Positions 1 through 8,803 of a stretch of 64,000 nt of DNA are shown here, piece after piece. The stretch is from contig NZ_BMXI01000013.1 of NCBI RefSeq assembly GCF_014651675.1, positions 1 through 64,000 on the forward strand, read 5' to 3'. The notes beneath the pieces are model-generated. The model ran no database searches. It had not been told where the DNA came from and saw nothing but the letters and a program-made list of their open reading frames with translations. How positions within the stretch are numbered: position 1 is the stretch's first letter; the number at the start of each line of letters is the position of its first letter. A program made the position numbers and the translations under genes. The stretch is from Roseibacillus persicicus (GTDB lineage Bacteria > Verrucomicrobiota > Verrucomicrobiia > Verrucomicrobiales > Akkermansiaceae).

Positions 1-33
1 CGATAGGTCCTGTGAGAGTAGGTCGTCGCCAGT
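1..33 (+). rRNA. rrf: 5S rRNA, 3' end (partial)
   Basis: The first bases match the conserved 3' end of bacterial 5S rRNA, with the loop E/helix IV core GAGAGTAGGTCGTCGCCAG. The rest of the gene lies to the left of the window. A strong intrinsic terminator follows 4 bases later, as expected at the end of an rRNA operon. The exact 3' end is estimated from the pairing pattern. Confidence 0.85.
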
Positions 34-37
34 TATA

Positions 38-77
38 AGCCCGATTTCGTCTAACGACGAAGTCGGGCTCTTTTTTT
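38..77 (+). terminator. rRNA operon terminator
   Basis: A 14-bp stem (38-51 with 56-69, one T-G pair) closes a four-base loop TAAC and is followed by an uninterrupted run of T. It is placed to end the rRNA operon. The loop and its flank read CTAACG, close to the CTAACAG core that is over-represented elsewhere in the window. Confidence 0.92.
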
Positions 78-157
78 GCCCGCGTTTCAGGCGCTTTCTC
101 ACTGCTCTCCCCAAGTCTCAATCGAGAAGATAGACCAAACGCTTCCTAAACAACGAA

Positions 158-802
158 ATGCACATCTTATTCGATCTTGATGGTACCCTTGTCGACTCTT
201 CGACAGGAATCTTCCGTAGCCTTGAATCTGCTTTTCGTAAGATGGGTAAAGAGGTTCCGCCGATTCAGGAGCTAAGGTCCTTCATCGGGCCGCCGCTGGG
301 GATCAGCTTTCAGCCTTACCTTCCGCCCAACGAGCCGGAAGTCATCGAACAAGCGATTGCTTTTTTCCTCGAACGATATCAGGAAACCGGTCTCTACGAA
401 TGTGAGGTCTATCCAGGGTTTCCTGAGATTTTAGGAACTCTGAGAAACAATGGCCACACTTTGGGAGTAGCGACCGCGAAATCCGAACCCCTCGCCAAAC
501 GATTGATTCACCATCTTGGCTTACAGTCCTACTTTCACCACATTGATGGGAGCAAGTCTGAGAACTCACCATCCGACAAGGCCGCACTGCTCAATCGGAT
601 CATTGAACGAGAAACACTGAATAGTACCGAGACCATTATGGTCGGCGATCGAAAATACGATATGGCCGGCGCTCGAGCAAATGACCTGCTGGGAGTTGGG
701 GTTCTTTGGGGCTTTGGCTCCGAAGCCGAACTGAATGAAGCAGGAGCAAAATGCTGCATTGCGTATCCGCACGAGTTGCCGAGAGCTATTTCTACCCTAT
801 GA
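158..802 (+). CDS. HAD-superfamily hydrolase, phosphoglycolate phosphatase-like
   Basis: This 214-residue cytosolic protein has the full haloacid dehalogenase motif set. Motif I is DLDGT with nucleophile D6 and acid/base D8, motif II is the T of ATAK near residue 106, the motif III lysine is near 141, and motif IV is GDRKYD with acidic residues near 164-168. The helical cap between residues 15 and 85 is the Gph/PGMB type. Family members dephosphorylate small phosphate esters such as 2-phosphoglycolate, but the substrate cannot be read from sequence. The ATG at 158 fits the family's N-terminus, and no clear Shine-Dalgarno site precedes it. The gene is monocistronic between the rRNA terminator and a convergent L,D-transpeptidase gene. 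Confidence 0.85.
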   Translation: MHILFDLDGTLVDSSTGIFRSLESAFRKMGKEVPPIQELRSFIGPPLGISFQPYLPPNEPEVIEQAIAFFLERYQETGLYECEVYPGFPEILGTLRNNGHTLGVATAKSEPLAKRLIHHLGLQSYFHHIDGSKSENSPSDKAALLNRIIERETLNSTETIMVGDRKYDMAGARANDLLGVGVLWGFGSEAELNEAGAKCCIAYPHELPRAISTL

Positions 803-871
803 ACTGTTCTGAATTCGTCAGAACTCTAATCTGACGAATCGTCCAGAAAGGATGAACGGCATACTCGAACG

Positions 872-903
872 CAAAAAAGGCGGACCTTTGGCCCGCCTTT
901 TTC
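872..903. terminator. bidirectional terminator between convergent genes
   Basis: AAAAAAGGCGG pairs with CCGCCTTTTT around a short loop, giving A and T runs on both sides of a GC stem. It lies between the HAD gene on the plus strand and the L,D-transpeptidase gene on the minus strand, so it can serve both. Confidence 0.85.
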
Positions 904-923
904 AAATTAATACTTAGGAGCAA

Positions 924-1556
924 TTAGAACGTCCACATTTTACCTTGATCAGCATCGGTGAAAACCTTGCTGCTCTTCATATAGGACATAGGAGGGTTGG
1001 GAAGCGGAGAGTCATCAAGTCGTGGGAGCTTCGCTCCAACGGTCGCATCCCAAGGCTGGGTGCTGGATACATTGACGGGGGTTCCCACGCTCACAATATC
1101 AAATGCCTTGCGCGCAGTGTTCAGAGGCATGCGCACACAACCTGCGGTGCAAGGGTATGGCTTCACGAAACCCCAGTGCATCCCGTAGGCTGGGCTATAG
1201 AATGACATCCAATAGGTCATTGGATAGCCGGCTCCGGGCTGGCTTTGACGGCGACGGTGCTTGGTCTTTGAAGTGATACGGTGGGTCCCTTTGGGAGTCG
1301 GGCTCGAGGCCTTGCCTACTGCCACCGGACTTGCCAAAAGAACCTTATCACCTTCGACGATATACATTTTTTGGGCGGAAGTGCTGATCGCGATCTTAAC
1401 GGCAGAGCGATTTGTCGGCTGCGTTACAGGCGGATCGAAGGAAAATGCGGTTCCAGGTGAGTTTGAGGTCGTGGATGGCGTTGAACCACATGAGCTTAGG
1501 AAAACTACTCCAGCCGCTGCAGCGGCTCCGGCAAGGATCTTGGTTAGGGATTTCAT
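924..1556 (-). CDS. L,D-transpeptidase (YkuD) lipoprotein
   Basis: The 210-residue product starts with a lipoprotein signal peptide (KILAGAAAAAGVVFLSSC, lipidated Cys near 23). A YkuD catalytic domain spans about residues 50-165. The active-site signature is seen as H127 in MHWGF and C140 in TAGCVRMP, with the conserved Arg two residues later. Such enzymes make 3-3 cross-links in peptidoglycan or attach proteins to it, acting in the periplasm. A low-complexity Ser/Thr/Pro linker follows the lipobox. A second lipoprotein of the same family lies at 25568-26224, but the two differ around the active site (TAGC versus SHAC). The gene is convergent with the HAD gene and stands alone. Confidence 0.88.
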   Translation of the reverse strand: MKSLTKILAGAAAAAGVVFLSSCGSTPSTTSNSPGTAFSFDPPVTQPTNRSAVKIAISTSAQKMYIVEGDKVLLASPVAVGKASSPTPKGTHRITSKTKHRRRQSQPGAGYPMTYWMSFYSPAYGMHWGFVKPYPCTAGCVRMPLNTARKAFDIVSVGTPVNVSSTQPWDATVGAKLPRLDDSPLPNPPMSYMKSSKVFTDADQGKMWTF

Positions 1557-1672
1557 TTAAATGTTCTCAGGGAGAAGTGCCAAATGAACACACTATTGCT
1601 AGTAAAGCAACCTCAGTCAGTGCCTTGGACAATTCCTGAGAATTTCGTGTGCGAACTAATCTTGGTCAAAAT

Positions 1673-2719
1673 TCAGGTGGAAGCCGTTCCAGTTGATGTG
1701 GTCAAGTCTTCGTCGTGATGCTCCATCACAAGATGCTCTGCTGCCAAGTCCTCTAACTGGGCCACCGATTCCACTTGCGACAACTGACGCCGCAGAGCCT
1801 TCGACCCTGGGAAACCTTTGCAATAGGCCATCAGTCGCGACCGCATCGCCATCATGGTGTGGCGCTCGTCACCGTATCGATCGGACTCTGTGGCTAGTCG
1901 GCAGTGGCGGAAAATCAGCGGCCACCGTTCTTCGACAGGGAGGGGAGGTAAGGTTTCTCCGGTCTGGAGGAAGTGCTTGGCTTCTTTGAAAATCCAGGGG
2001 TTTTGCATTGCTGCTCGCCCTATCATCACTCCCGATACTGCGGTCTCCTCTTTCCGCTTGGCCAAGATTTCGCCACTTGTGATGTCGCCGTTACCAACCA
2101 CTGGAATGCCAACTGAACGAGCAGCTAAATCGATGACGTTCCAATCGGCCTCACCCGAATAGCCTTGCGACCGGGTACGGCCATGGACGGCGATGCTGGC
2201 GATGCCTTCTGATTCCAGAATCCCGCAGACTTCCTCCGCATTGATCGTGGTCAAGTCCCACCCCGCACGAATCTTCGCAGTGACCGGAACTTGATCGCCC
2301 ACTGCAGCTACGATTCCGCGCGCCGTCGCCGCAAGGAGGGGACAGTCTTTTAAAAGAGACGAACCTCCGTTCTTGGAGACCACCTTGTTGACTGGGCAGC
2401 CAAAGTTGATGTCGATGAAGTCTGGCCGCTTCCAGTCGATGATTTTCTTGGCCGCTTCGCCCATTCGAACCCCATCCGCGCCGAATAGCTGCACGCCGAC
2501 TGGCCGTTGCCCGTCAGTGAACTCGGTATATTTGCGCGTGCGATGGTCCGCTTGCATGATGCCTTCCGCAGAGACGAACTCGGTGACCATGACGTCTGCT
2601 CCCATCTCTTTGCAGATGGTGCGAAACGTCACGTCGGTCACTCCCGCCATGGGAGCGAGAAAGAGCGGAAACTGACCATCTGAAAACCAAGGAAGCATAA
2701 CGTTTTTGGGGGACGCCAC
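1673..2719 (-). CDS. dus: tRNA-dihydrouridine synthase (DusB-like)
   Basis: This FMN-dependent enzyme reduces uridine to dihydrouridine in the tRNA D-loop. The N-terminal TIM barrel carries LAPMAGVTD (21-29), the catalytic Cys at about 108 in DINFGCPVNKVV, the lysine of VTAKIRAGW, the histidine of AVHGRTR and the phosphate-binding VVGNGDI. The C-terminal helical tRNA-binding region is present. The reading frame opens with GTG at 2719, and an ATG at 2698 (MLPWF) would give a protein 7 residues shorter, which cannot be excluded. It is the last gene of a minus-strand group after gmk, coaC and coaB, with a 123-base gap to coaB. The subfamily within Dus is inferred only from overall resemblance. 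Confidence 0.9.
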   Translation of the reverse strand: MASPKNVMLPWFSDGQFPLFLAPMAGVTDVTFRTICKEMGADVMVTEFVSAEGIMQADHRTRKYTEFTDGQRPVGVQLFGADGVRMGEAAKKIIDWKRPDFIDINFGCPVNKVVSKNGGSSLLKDCPLLAATARGIVAAVGDQVPVTAKIRAGWDLTTINAEEVCGILESEGIASIAVHGRTRSQGYSGEADWNVIDLAARSVGIPVVGNGDITSGEILAKRKEETAVSGVMIGRAAMQNPWIFKEAKHFLQTGETLPPLPVEERWPLIFRHCRLATESDRYGDERHTMMAMRSRLMAYCKGFPGSKALRRQLSQVESVAQLEDLAAEHLVMEHHDEDLTTSTGTAST

Positions 2720-2842
2720 CCTAAGCGGACTTTGGGAAAAACGAAAAAAGAAAAAGCTAAAAACGAAACGGCTTATATCTCCGAACGGCAGAAGGGGAGG
2801 AAAAGAACTCTCGATCCGGAACCACCCGCTGCTGGGAGCTGC

Positions 2843-3490
2843 TTACTGATGATTCGAAGGAGTTATCATTCCTTCCACAACTTCAATCAACTGGTGCCCC
2901 AGGTGGTGCTTGGAGGCCTTTTCCAAGGGAACAATGCGATCGGGATAGACGAGGAGGATTTCGTTTTCGTTGGAGTCAAAGCCAATGTCTTTTCGGCTGA
3001 CATCGTTAGCTACCACGAGGTCGCAACCTTTGCGCTCGAGCTTGCCGAGGGCATTCTCTTCCACGTCTTCGGTTTCGGCGGCGAAGCCAACTAACACGCC
3101 GTTGAATCCAAAAGTAGAGCGAGCGGATCCGAGGATGTCCGGATTGCGAACCAATTCCAGAGTGAGGGTGTCTCCTGACTTTTTAATCTTCTGTTCCGCA
3201 ATCTGCGCCGGCCGATAATCGGCAACAGCTGCTGCAAAGATGGCGATATCTGCCTTTCCAATCCAATATTCGACAGCCTGATACATGTCAGCGGCGGACT
3301 CAGTGGGGATAAAGTCAATGCCATCGGGCACGTCGATTTCGGTGGGGCCGGATACCAGAATCACGCGGTGACCCTTCTGCGCAGCGGCGTCAGCCAATGC
3401 GTAGCCCATCTTGCCCGATGAGCGATTGGTCAGGTAGCGCACGGGGTCGATCGCTTCGCGGGTCGGACCCGCTGTGATGAGAATGGTCAT
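2843..3490 (-). CDS. coaB: phosphopantothenate-cysteine ligase (stand-alone CoaB)
   Basis: The 215-residue protein is the CoaB half of the usually fused CoaBC enzyme. It joins cysteine to 4'-phosphopantothenate in coenzyme A synthesis. Seen in the sequence are the N-terminal nucleotide-binding signature ITAGPTREAIDPVR followed by NRSSGKMG, the AAAVADYRP segment, the KKSGDTLTLELVRNPDIL stretch and the KGCDLVVANDV motif with SNENE near the C-terminus. The start ATG at 3490 begins directly with the beta-strand of the fold, so no N-terminal CoaC part is missing from this reading frame. The separate decarboxylase gene lies 10 bases upstream, so the two are almost certainly co-transcribed. Confidence 0.9.
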   Translation of the reverse strand: MTILITAGPTREAIDPVRYLTNRSSGKMGYALADAAAQKGHRVILVSGPTEIDVPDGIDFIPTESAADMYQAVEYWIGKADIAIFAAAVADYRPAQIAEQKIKKSGDTLTLELVRNPDILGSARSTFGFNGVLVGFAAETEDVEENALGKLERKGCDLVVANDVSRKDIGFDSNENEILLVYPDRIVPLEKASKHHLGHQLIEVVEGMITPSNHQ

Positions 3491-3500
3491 GACGATTTTT

Positions 3501-4031
3501 CTAACAACCCTCCACCACCGCGAGAATTTCTTCCACGGGGGCTAGTCGTCCGACTCCCTGATACCCACAGGCTAGGTCTCCCTTGGCGGGGTCAATGAAC
3601 TGGCAGCCGTCTTCTTTCAACTGTTCGATATTGCGAAGGGTGGCGGGGTGTTGCCACATCTTGCCATTCATCGCCGGAGCAAGAAGGACCGGGGTCTCAG
3701 GTGGCAAAGCGAGATAGATGGAAGAGAGCGGATCCGGCGCGAGTCCGTTGGCAAAGTTCCCCAAGGTATCGGCGGACAGTGGTGCGACTAGAAAGAGATC
3801 GGCGTTGTCGGCCAATTCGATGTGCCCGGGCTTCCAGGAATTCTTCTCATCCTCCAAAGAGACGAGGACGGGTTCGCGGGAAAGAACTTGCAGGGTGAGG
3901 GGGGTGATGAACTCGGTGGCGGCCTTGGTCATCACGCAATGGACTTCGTGTCCGGCTTTCACCAATTGGGAAGTCAGGTCAGCGGCCTTGTAGGCGGCAA
4001 TGGAACCCGTGATGCCAAGTACGATATTCAT
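3501..4031 (-). CDS. coaC: phosphopantothenoylcysteine decarboxylase (stand-alone CoaC)
   Basis: This 176-residue flavoprotein decarboxylates phosphopantothenoylcysteine to phosphopantetheine. Visible are GITGSIAAYKA at the FMN-binding N-terminus, the catalytic His near 70 in GHIELADNADL, the substrate-clamp PAMNGKMW near 119-126 and the active Cys near 155 in DLACGYQGVGR. The reading frame stays open further upstream, but the ATG at 4031 starts exactly at the family's first strand and avoids overlap with gmk, which ends at 4037. CoaC lies between gmk and coaB. In many bacteria coaC and coaB are one fused gene, while here a stop codon and 10 bases separate them. Confidence 0.9.
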   Translation of the reverse strand: MNIVLGITGSIAAYKAADLTSQLVKAGHEVHCVMTKAATEFITPLTLQVLSREPVLVSLEDEKNSWKPGHIELADNADLFLVAPLSADTLGNFANGLAPDPLSSIYLALPPETPVLLAPAMNGKMWQHPATLRNIEQLKEDGCQFIDPAKGDLACGYQGVGRLAPVEEILAVVEGC

Positions 4032-4036
4032 AGTAG

Positions 4037-4633
4037 TTAATCCTTTTGCCGCGAGGTGTGCAGCCGTTGGGTCAGCAGAAGATTCTTGAAGAGAGTGTAG
4101 TCGCTTTCCTTGTCGGTGGAAAGTAGCCGGTAGGAATACTTGGGCCAATGCTCCACTTCCTCACGAGCGTTCTTGAGTCTCAGGGCGATGACGTCCTCGG
4201 GATCGGTGCCGCGACCGCGCAAACGCAGTTCCAGTTCCTCATCGGTCGCGGGCATCACGAAGAGGTCGAGAAGTGCTTGTTGAATCTTTTCATTGGGGTG
4301 CAGCCGGACTTGTTCCGCGCCTTGCACGTCGATGTCCATCACGACATCTTTGCCCTGATCGAGGAAAGTCAGCACTTCGGAAAGGAGGGTGCCATAGAAA
4401 TTGCCATGAACCTCGGCGTGTTCCAGAAAAGCCTCGTTCGCGATCTCCTCTTGGAACTCGGGAACGGTCAGAAAGTAATAGTCCCGCCCGTTGACCTCGC
4501 CCTCGCGCGGAGTGCGGGTGGTGCAGGAGGTGGAGTAGTGGGCGAGCCCTTCCAGCGCCAAACGGCGGCACAAGGTAGTTTTGCCCGAACCTGAGGGGCC
4601 GGAGACGAGATAGAGGATGCCGGAAGATGTCAT
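4037..4633 (-). CDS. gmk: guanylate kinase
   Basis: Guanylate kinase phosphorylates GMP to GDP. The 198-residue product has the P-loop GPSGSGKT (about 12-19), the GMP-binding segment TTRTPREGEVNGRDYYF, EHAEVHGNFYG, the VVMDIDVQGA strand and a lid region with RLRGRGTDPED. The ATG at 4633 was chosen because it leaves the normal short N-terminus. The longer open frame to 4765 would run into the start of the divergent sigma-54 activator gene. It heads the minus-strand group gmk-coaC-coaB-dus, with a 5-base gap to coaC. Gmk next to coaBC genes is common in bacteria, although the usual rpoZ between them is not present here. Confidence 0.93.
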   Translation of the reverse strand: MTSSGILYLVSGPSGSGKTTLCRRLALEGLAHYSTSCTTRTPREGEVNGRDYYFLTVPEFQEEIANEAFLEHAEVHGNFYGTLLSEVLTFLDQGKDVVMDIDVQGAEQVRLHPNEKIQQALLDLFVMPATDEELELRLRGRGTDPEDVIALRLKNAREEVEHWPKYSYRLLSTDKESDYTLFKNLLLTQRLHTSRQKD

Positions 4634-4706
4634 GGAGTCGAAGGAGTTGCCCGGAGGCGCATTCTGTTTTGGACCAAGATGCCGCAATTGAATAGGATTT
4701 TTGGAG

Positions 4707-6062
4707 ATGACCTTGGTCTTGATATGGATGGACGAATCCACCACCCGAACTTCGCTCGCTACCACGCTGGATTCCGGCGGCTATTCCGTGGCTCAAGTCG
4801 GCAGTCAGGAGGAGGCGTTGCAAGCGGTGGAGAGGGACTCCGTGGGCTTGGTGATCATGGGATTGGATTTGGAAGGGCTGAATCGCTTGAAAGGGGATGC
4901 GCCTCTGGTTCCTATTCTCGTGGTGGGACGGGCGGAAGGCAGCGCGGAGGCCATCGAGGTGGTGCAGGCGGGGGCTTTTGATTTTTTGCCCAGCACTTAT
5001 GATGAGGCCGAGCTCCTGGCCTTGGTCGGGGAGGCGGTGGCGAGCGCGGGGGATGAGGACTCCTTTGAGGTGGGCCTCAAGGAAAGCGGAAATGGCGATT
5101 TGATGGGGACCAGTCGCGCGATGGGCAAGGTCTATCGCGATATCGCCAAGTTGGCGGCCACCCCCGTGACTGTTCTGGTTCGGGGGGAGACGGGCACTGG
5201 CAAGGAGCTGGTGGCGCGTGCGCTGTGGACCCACGGTCACCGAGCCCACCGACCGCTCATCGTGGTGAATTGTGCCGCAATTCCCGAGAATCTGTTGGAG
5301 AGCGAGTTGTTTGGTTATGAGAAAGGCGCCTTTACCGGAGCCACCGTGGCGCGGAAAGGAAAGTTCGAGCAAGCGAATGGCGGCACCCTTTTCCTCGACG
5401 AGATTGGCGACATGAGCCTTCCGTTGCAGGCCAAGATGCTGCGTGTCTTGCAAGAGAAGTGCATCGAACGCGTGGGTGGTCGGGGGGAGGTGCCCATCGA
5501 CGTTCGGGTGATTGCCGCCACTCATCAGCCGCTCGAAAAGATGGTGGAGGAGGGGACCTTTCGCGAAGACCTGCTCTATCGTCTGCAGGCCGCCAGTTTG
5601 GCTTTGCCTCCTTTGCGGGATCGATTGGGGGATGTTGAGTTGTTAGCGCGCTATTTTTTGGCCCAGATGGGAGACGAACTGGGGGTGACGGGGAAGATTT
5701 CCAAAGAAGCGCTTTCCTACCTTGCGCGTCAGCCTTGGCCTGGGAATGTGAGGCAGTTGCAGAATGTTCTTCGTCGCGCCCTCCTCAAGCGCCGGGACCT
5801 TGTGATTGGTCGAGAAGACCTCGTGGAATATTTGACGCAGACGCAGTCCGTCTCGGTTTGCTCCCTGCAAGAGTTGGCCGAAGAAGCGATCGCAGAGGCC
5901 GAACAATCCGGTGAGGGAAATGCGCTTCGCAAAGTGGTGGAAGAAGCGGAGCAGATCACCATTCGCGAAGCACTCGAACGCAGCGGAGGCAATCAGTCCA
6001 AAGCGGCCCGCTGGCTGGGCATCACCCGGCTAACTTTGCGGGAAAAGCTGAAACGGGGTTGA
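4707..6062 (+). CDS. sigma-54-dependent transcription activator with degenerate receiver
   Basis: This NtrC/AtoC-type activator has a receiver-like domain (about 1-115), a central AAA+ domain and a C-terminal Fis-type helix-turn-helix (GGNQSKAARWLGITRLTL). The AAA+ part is complete: Walker A GETGTGKE, the sigma-54 contact loop GAFTGA and Walker B GGTLFLDEIGD. The receiver keeps the acidic pair (DE in WMDES), but the phospho-acceptor position is Gly (LVIMGLDLEG where NtrC-type proteins have an Asp). The switch Thr and the conserved Lys (LPSTYD instead of LPKPF) are also gone. It is therefore unlikely to be controlled by classical phosphorylation. A TTG at 4701 is an alternative start. No partner kinase gene is adjacent, and the gene is divergent from gmk. 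Confidence 0.9.
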   Translation: MTLVLIWMDESTTRTSLATTLDSGGYSVAQVGSQEEALQAVERDSVGLVIMGLDLEGLNRLKGDAPLVPILVVGRAEGSAEAIEVVQAGAFDFLPSTYDEAELLALVGEAVASAGDEDSFEVGLKESGNGDLMGTSRAMGKVYRDIAKLAATPVTVLVRGETGTGKELVARALWTHGHRAHRPLIVVNCAAIPENLLESELFGYEKGAFTGATVARKGKFEQANGGTLFLDEIGDMSLPLQAKMLRVLQEKCIERVGGRGEVPIDVRVIAATHQPLEKMVEEGTFREDLLYRLQAASLALPPLRDRLGDVELLARYFLAQMGDELGVTGKISKEALSYLARQPWPGNVRQLQNVLRRALLKRRDLVIGREDLVEYLTQTQSVSVCSLQELAEEAIAEAEQSGEGNALRKVVEEAEQITIREALERSGGNQSKAARWLGITRLTLREKLKRG

Positions 6063-6295
6063 TCTTCTGGAGTGCGCGCCGCTTGCTGCCGCTCTGAGGA
6101 GGATGGGTTCGTTCATCGACCGCCCCGGGTTGAGCAAAGCTTGCTTGCTCGACCAATGGGTCGCTCCGAAGCAGGGAGTGAGGACCTCCAAAAAGCTCTC
6201 CCTGCGTTGCCCCAAAAAATCCCACGAAAGAAACTCCAGTGCACCACCGAGCCACGGGGGCGAGTGGGGGCACTCGCGGTCCGCTGGGCACCCTT

Positions 6296-8803
6296 TTAAA
6301 TCCGTCTCAGAACCAAGCCGGCCATCAGGAAAAGCAAGGCACCGAATCCGAACCAAGGGAGCGCGGAGCGTCGCACGCGAACCTCCTGATAGCCTTCGCG
6401 AATCTTCGCACTTTCGAAGGGAATTGTCGTCGCAATCTGAGCGGGGAGCTCTTGCTTCAAGCGATACTCCGCCGGGTAGGAGGCGGCCCATTGTAGAGTC
6501 TTGCTCTTGCCGTGCACGGAGTCGGTGAGCCGCATCGCCAGGCGCTGGGCATTTCCGATTTCCACTGAGGCAAAGTAACGCCCCAAGCCCACTTCCTGCA
6601 GCTCGACCGGGCGGCTTTTGCCGTTTTCGTCAAAGACTTCAGCGTCCCATTCTACCGCTCCCAAGGGGCGACCGGCTTCATCGTTGCGCAGGACCTCGAC
6701 CTGCCAGCGACCGTTGGCGACCTCGCCTTTGGCACCGAGTCCGACTGAGTTGTCCTTCTTCAATGACCCCCGCAAAATCTGCGCCCAGAAGCTTCCGAAG
6801 CCTTCCCAAGCCAGCCACTCGCCGCCCCAGCGTTCAGTCAAATCGGCAGTAAAAGCGACCCCAGTCCCCAGTCCGAAACGCCCCACCGCCAGGAGAGGAT
6901 CTCCCGATTCCGCCGCGAGGAGAACTTGCGCGGTTGGCTTGGCGCGGGTCATCACGTAGCCGAGCACGAAAGGAAATTCCACCGATTCGTAGCCCGCCAT
7001 CATGGGATGGTCCGTCACCGGCGCGCTGGCGTAGAGGTCCTCTTTGATCGCCGAGCGCGAAGCCTGCATCGTCTCGCGGGTGAAAATCTGAGGGACCTCC
7101 TGCGCCTCGGCCGCTTCGTAGTAGCGTCCCCGACCAGCATCGGCCATCTCGGATAGTAGACCTCCCGCCGCTCCTCCGCCCAAGGCCACGGTCGAGACCG
7201 TCATGCCGGCATCAGCCATTTCTTGGGAAAGCTCCACCAGGTTGGCGGGCTCGGTTTGGCCATCAGTCATCGCGATGACGTGTTTGATTTTTGCGGAAGC
7301 TCCTTCCAAAATTTCCCGCGCTTGCACCATCGCTGGTTGCAAGTCGGTGCCTCCACCCGCTTCCAGGGAATCAATGGCGCTCGCAATTTGCGCCTGCGCG
7401 CTGGCCATAGTGAGATCACAAATCAACTGCGGCTGGCTATCGAATCCAAGCACCGCAATCTGGTCGCGTCCGCTCAGCAGTTCTGCCGTTGCCCGCGCTG
7501 CTTGTCGCGCCATCACGATGGGTTCGCCGCTCATGGAGCCCGACTTGTCGATCACCAGCACCATCGCGAGGGACGGCTTTTCCTTCTCCTTTTCAAAGCG
7601 CGAAACGAGGGGCAGGACGTCTTCCACCGGAGTGCGGTAATAGCCGCCGATGCCGAAAGAATTCTCAGAACCCAGCATCACCAGTCCGCCTCCGAACTTC
7701 GTGACGTAGTCATTGAGCCAGCGCATCTGCTCGGGCCGCAAAGAGGTCGCCGGGACATCGGCTAACACGATTCCATCAAAGGCCAGCATCCCGCGCAGGG
7801 AGTCCGGCAATCCGCGAGCGCCGCGCAGGTCCAGCTCGATACCCTGCTCCCGCAAGGAGCGTGCTGCCGCGCGCATCTTCTCGCTTTCGTCATGAATCAC
7901 GAGCACGCGGGGACGGCCGCGCACCGAGATTGTGAGGGCGGCTTTGTTGTTGATGGCAAAGTGGTCTTCCTCGGGGACCAGCTCGGCTTCCCAGACGCTT
8001 TCCCCGGCAGTGACCATCTCGACGTCGACATTTTCGACCGTGGTTTTTCCTGCTACTAGCTCGACTCCTTTTTCGGCCACTGCCACCCCGCGATGGAGAA
8101 TTCGCAGGTTTGCCTTCATGGTCTTGTTCGCCATCAGGCGCACACGCAAACGGGTGAGCTCGCCCTCGAAGGCTACGGAAGTGAGAGCTTCGAATTCCTC
8201 GATCGCTGCCTCGGGCTCGGTGCGCCCCGGCATTTTGCGGAAACGCAGGTCGGTTTGCTCATCCTTCAGTTGTGCCATCACGCGGTCCAGGTTGCCCTCG
8301 ACCGCTCCATCGGAAAAGACCACCACCCGGCGCGCTTTGTTGGCGGGAAAGGCCAATCGAATCTCGGAGAGTGCTCCCTCCAGGTCGCTGGCGGAACGGA
8401 AAGCGGCATCCGCCTGACCCTTCTCGCATTCTACCACGAAGGTCTCGACCTCCTCGGGAGTCATGGCCTTGGCCGTTGCCCCAAAGAGGAAGAGGCTCCA
8501 GCTATCATCGGCGGTGAGTCGTGAGTTCGCTTTCTCAATTTCTTGCAAAGCCTCGCGCAGGGCGGTGGCCTCGACGGACTCCGAGGCGTCTAACAGATAG
8601 ACGAGGTGCAGGTCGTCGCTCTTGCGAACCCAGAAGGGACGGCAAAGGGCAAAGATGAGCAAGAGCACCGCGAAGATGCGGCAAAGGAAACTGGCCCACT
8701 TCATCAGCGGTGGTCGATCCACCAGAGAGACGAAAAAGGCGGCTCCGAGAACCGGAATCAGTAGTAGGGCCCACAGTGGGGTCAGGGTTAAGAATTCGAT
8801 CAT
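6296..8803 (-). CDS. large membrane protein with two VWA domains
   Basis: The 835-residue protein has two N-terminal membrane helices (about 8-28 and 36-56) and one at the C-terminus (about 815-832). A first VWA-like domain carries the metal site motif DASES (72-76). A central segment (about 298-400) resembles the glutamine-amidotransferase-like domain found in such proteins, and a second, canonical VWA domain has DKSGS (419-423). A beta-rich periplasmic part follows. VWA proteins of this kind work with MoxR ATPases and DUF58 proteins. The ATG at 8803 gives a 4-base ATGA overlap with the upstream VWA gene, which decides the start. It is the last gene of the locus. The molecular role is unknown. 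Confidence 0.85.
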   Translation of the reverse strand: MIEFLTLTPLWALLLIPVLGAAFFVSLVDRPPLMKWASFLCRIFAVLLLIFALCRPFWVRKSDDLHLVYLLDASESVEATALREALQEIEKANSRLTADDSWSLFLFGATAKAMTPEEVETFVVECEKGQADAAFRSASDLEGALSEIRLAFPANKARRVVVFSDGAVEGNLDRVMAQLKDEQTDLRFRKMPGRTEPEAAIEEFEALTSVAFEGELTRLRVRLMANKTMKANLRILHRGVAVAEKGVELVAGKTTVENVDVEMVTAGESVWEAELVPEEDHFAINNKAALTISVRGRPRVLVIHDESEKMRAAARSLREQGIELDLRGARGLPDSLRGMLAFDGIVLADVPATSLRPEQMRWLNDYVTKFGGGLVMLGSENSFGIGGYYRTPVEDVLPLVSRFEKEKEKPSLAMVLVIDKSGSMSGEPIVMARQAARATAELLSGRDQIAVLGFDSQPQLICDLTMASAQAQIASAIDSLEAGGGTDLQPAMVQAREILEGASAKIKHVIAMTDGQTEPANLVELSQEMADAGMTVSTVALGGGAAGGLLSEMADAGRGRYYEAAEAQEVPQIFTRETMQASRSAIKEDLYASAPVTDHPMMAGYESVEFPFVLGYVMTRAKPTAQVLLAAESGDPLLAVGRFGLGTGVAFTADLTERWGGEWLAWEGFGSFWAQILRGSLKKDNSVGLGAKGEVANGRWQVEVLRNDEAGRPLGAVEWDAEVFDENGKSRPVELQEVGLGRYFASVEIGNAQRLAMRLTDSVHGKSKTLQWAASYPAEYRLKQELPAQIATTIPFESAKIREGYQEVRVRRSALPWFGFGALLFLMAGLVLRRI

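Noticed and set aside
4290-5525. 411-residue open frame on the minus strand
   Set aside because: It overlaps gmk and the sigma-54 activator, both of which have clear family motifs. It is a shadow frame.
6260-6277. GCGAGTG/CACTCGC hairpin as a terminator
   Set aside because: It is a perfect 7-bp stem, but without a T run on either strand, so there is no support for termination.
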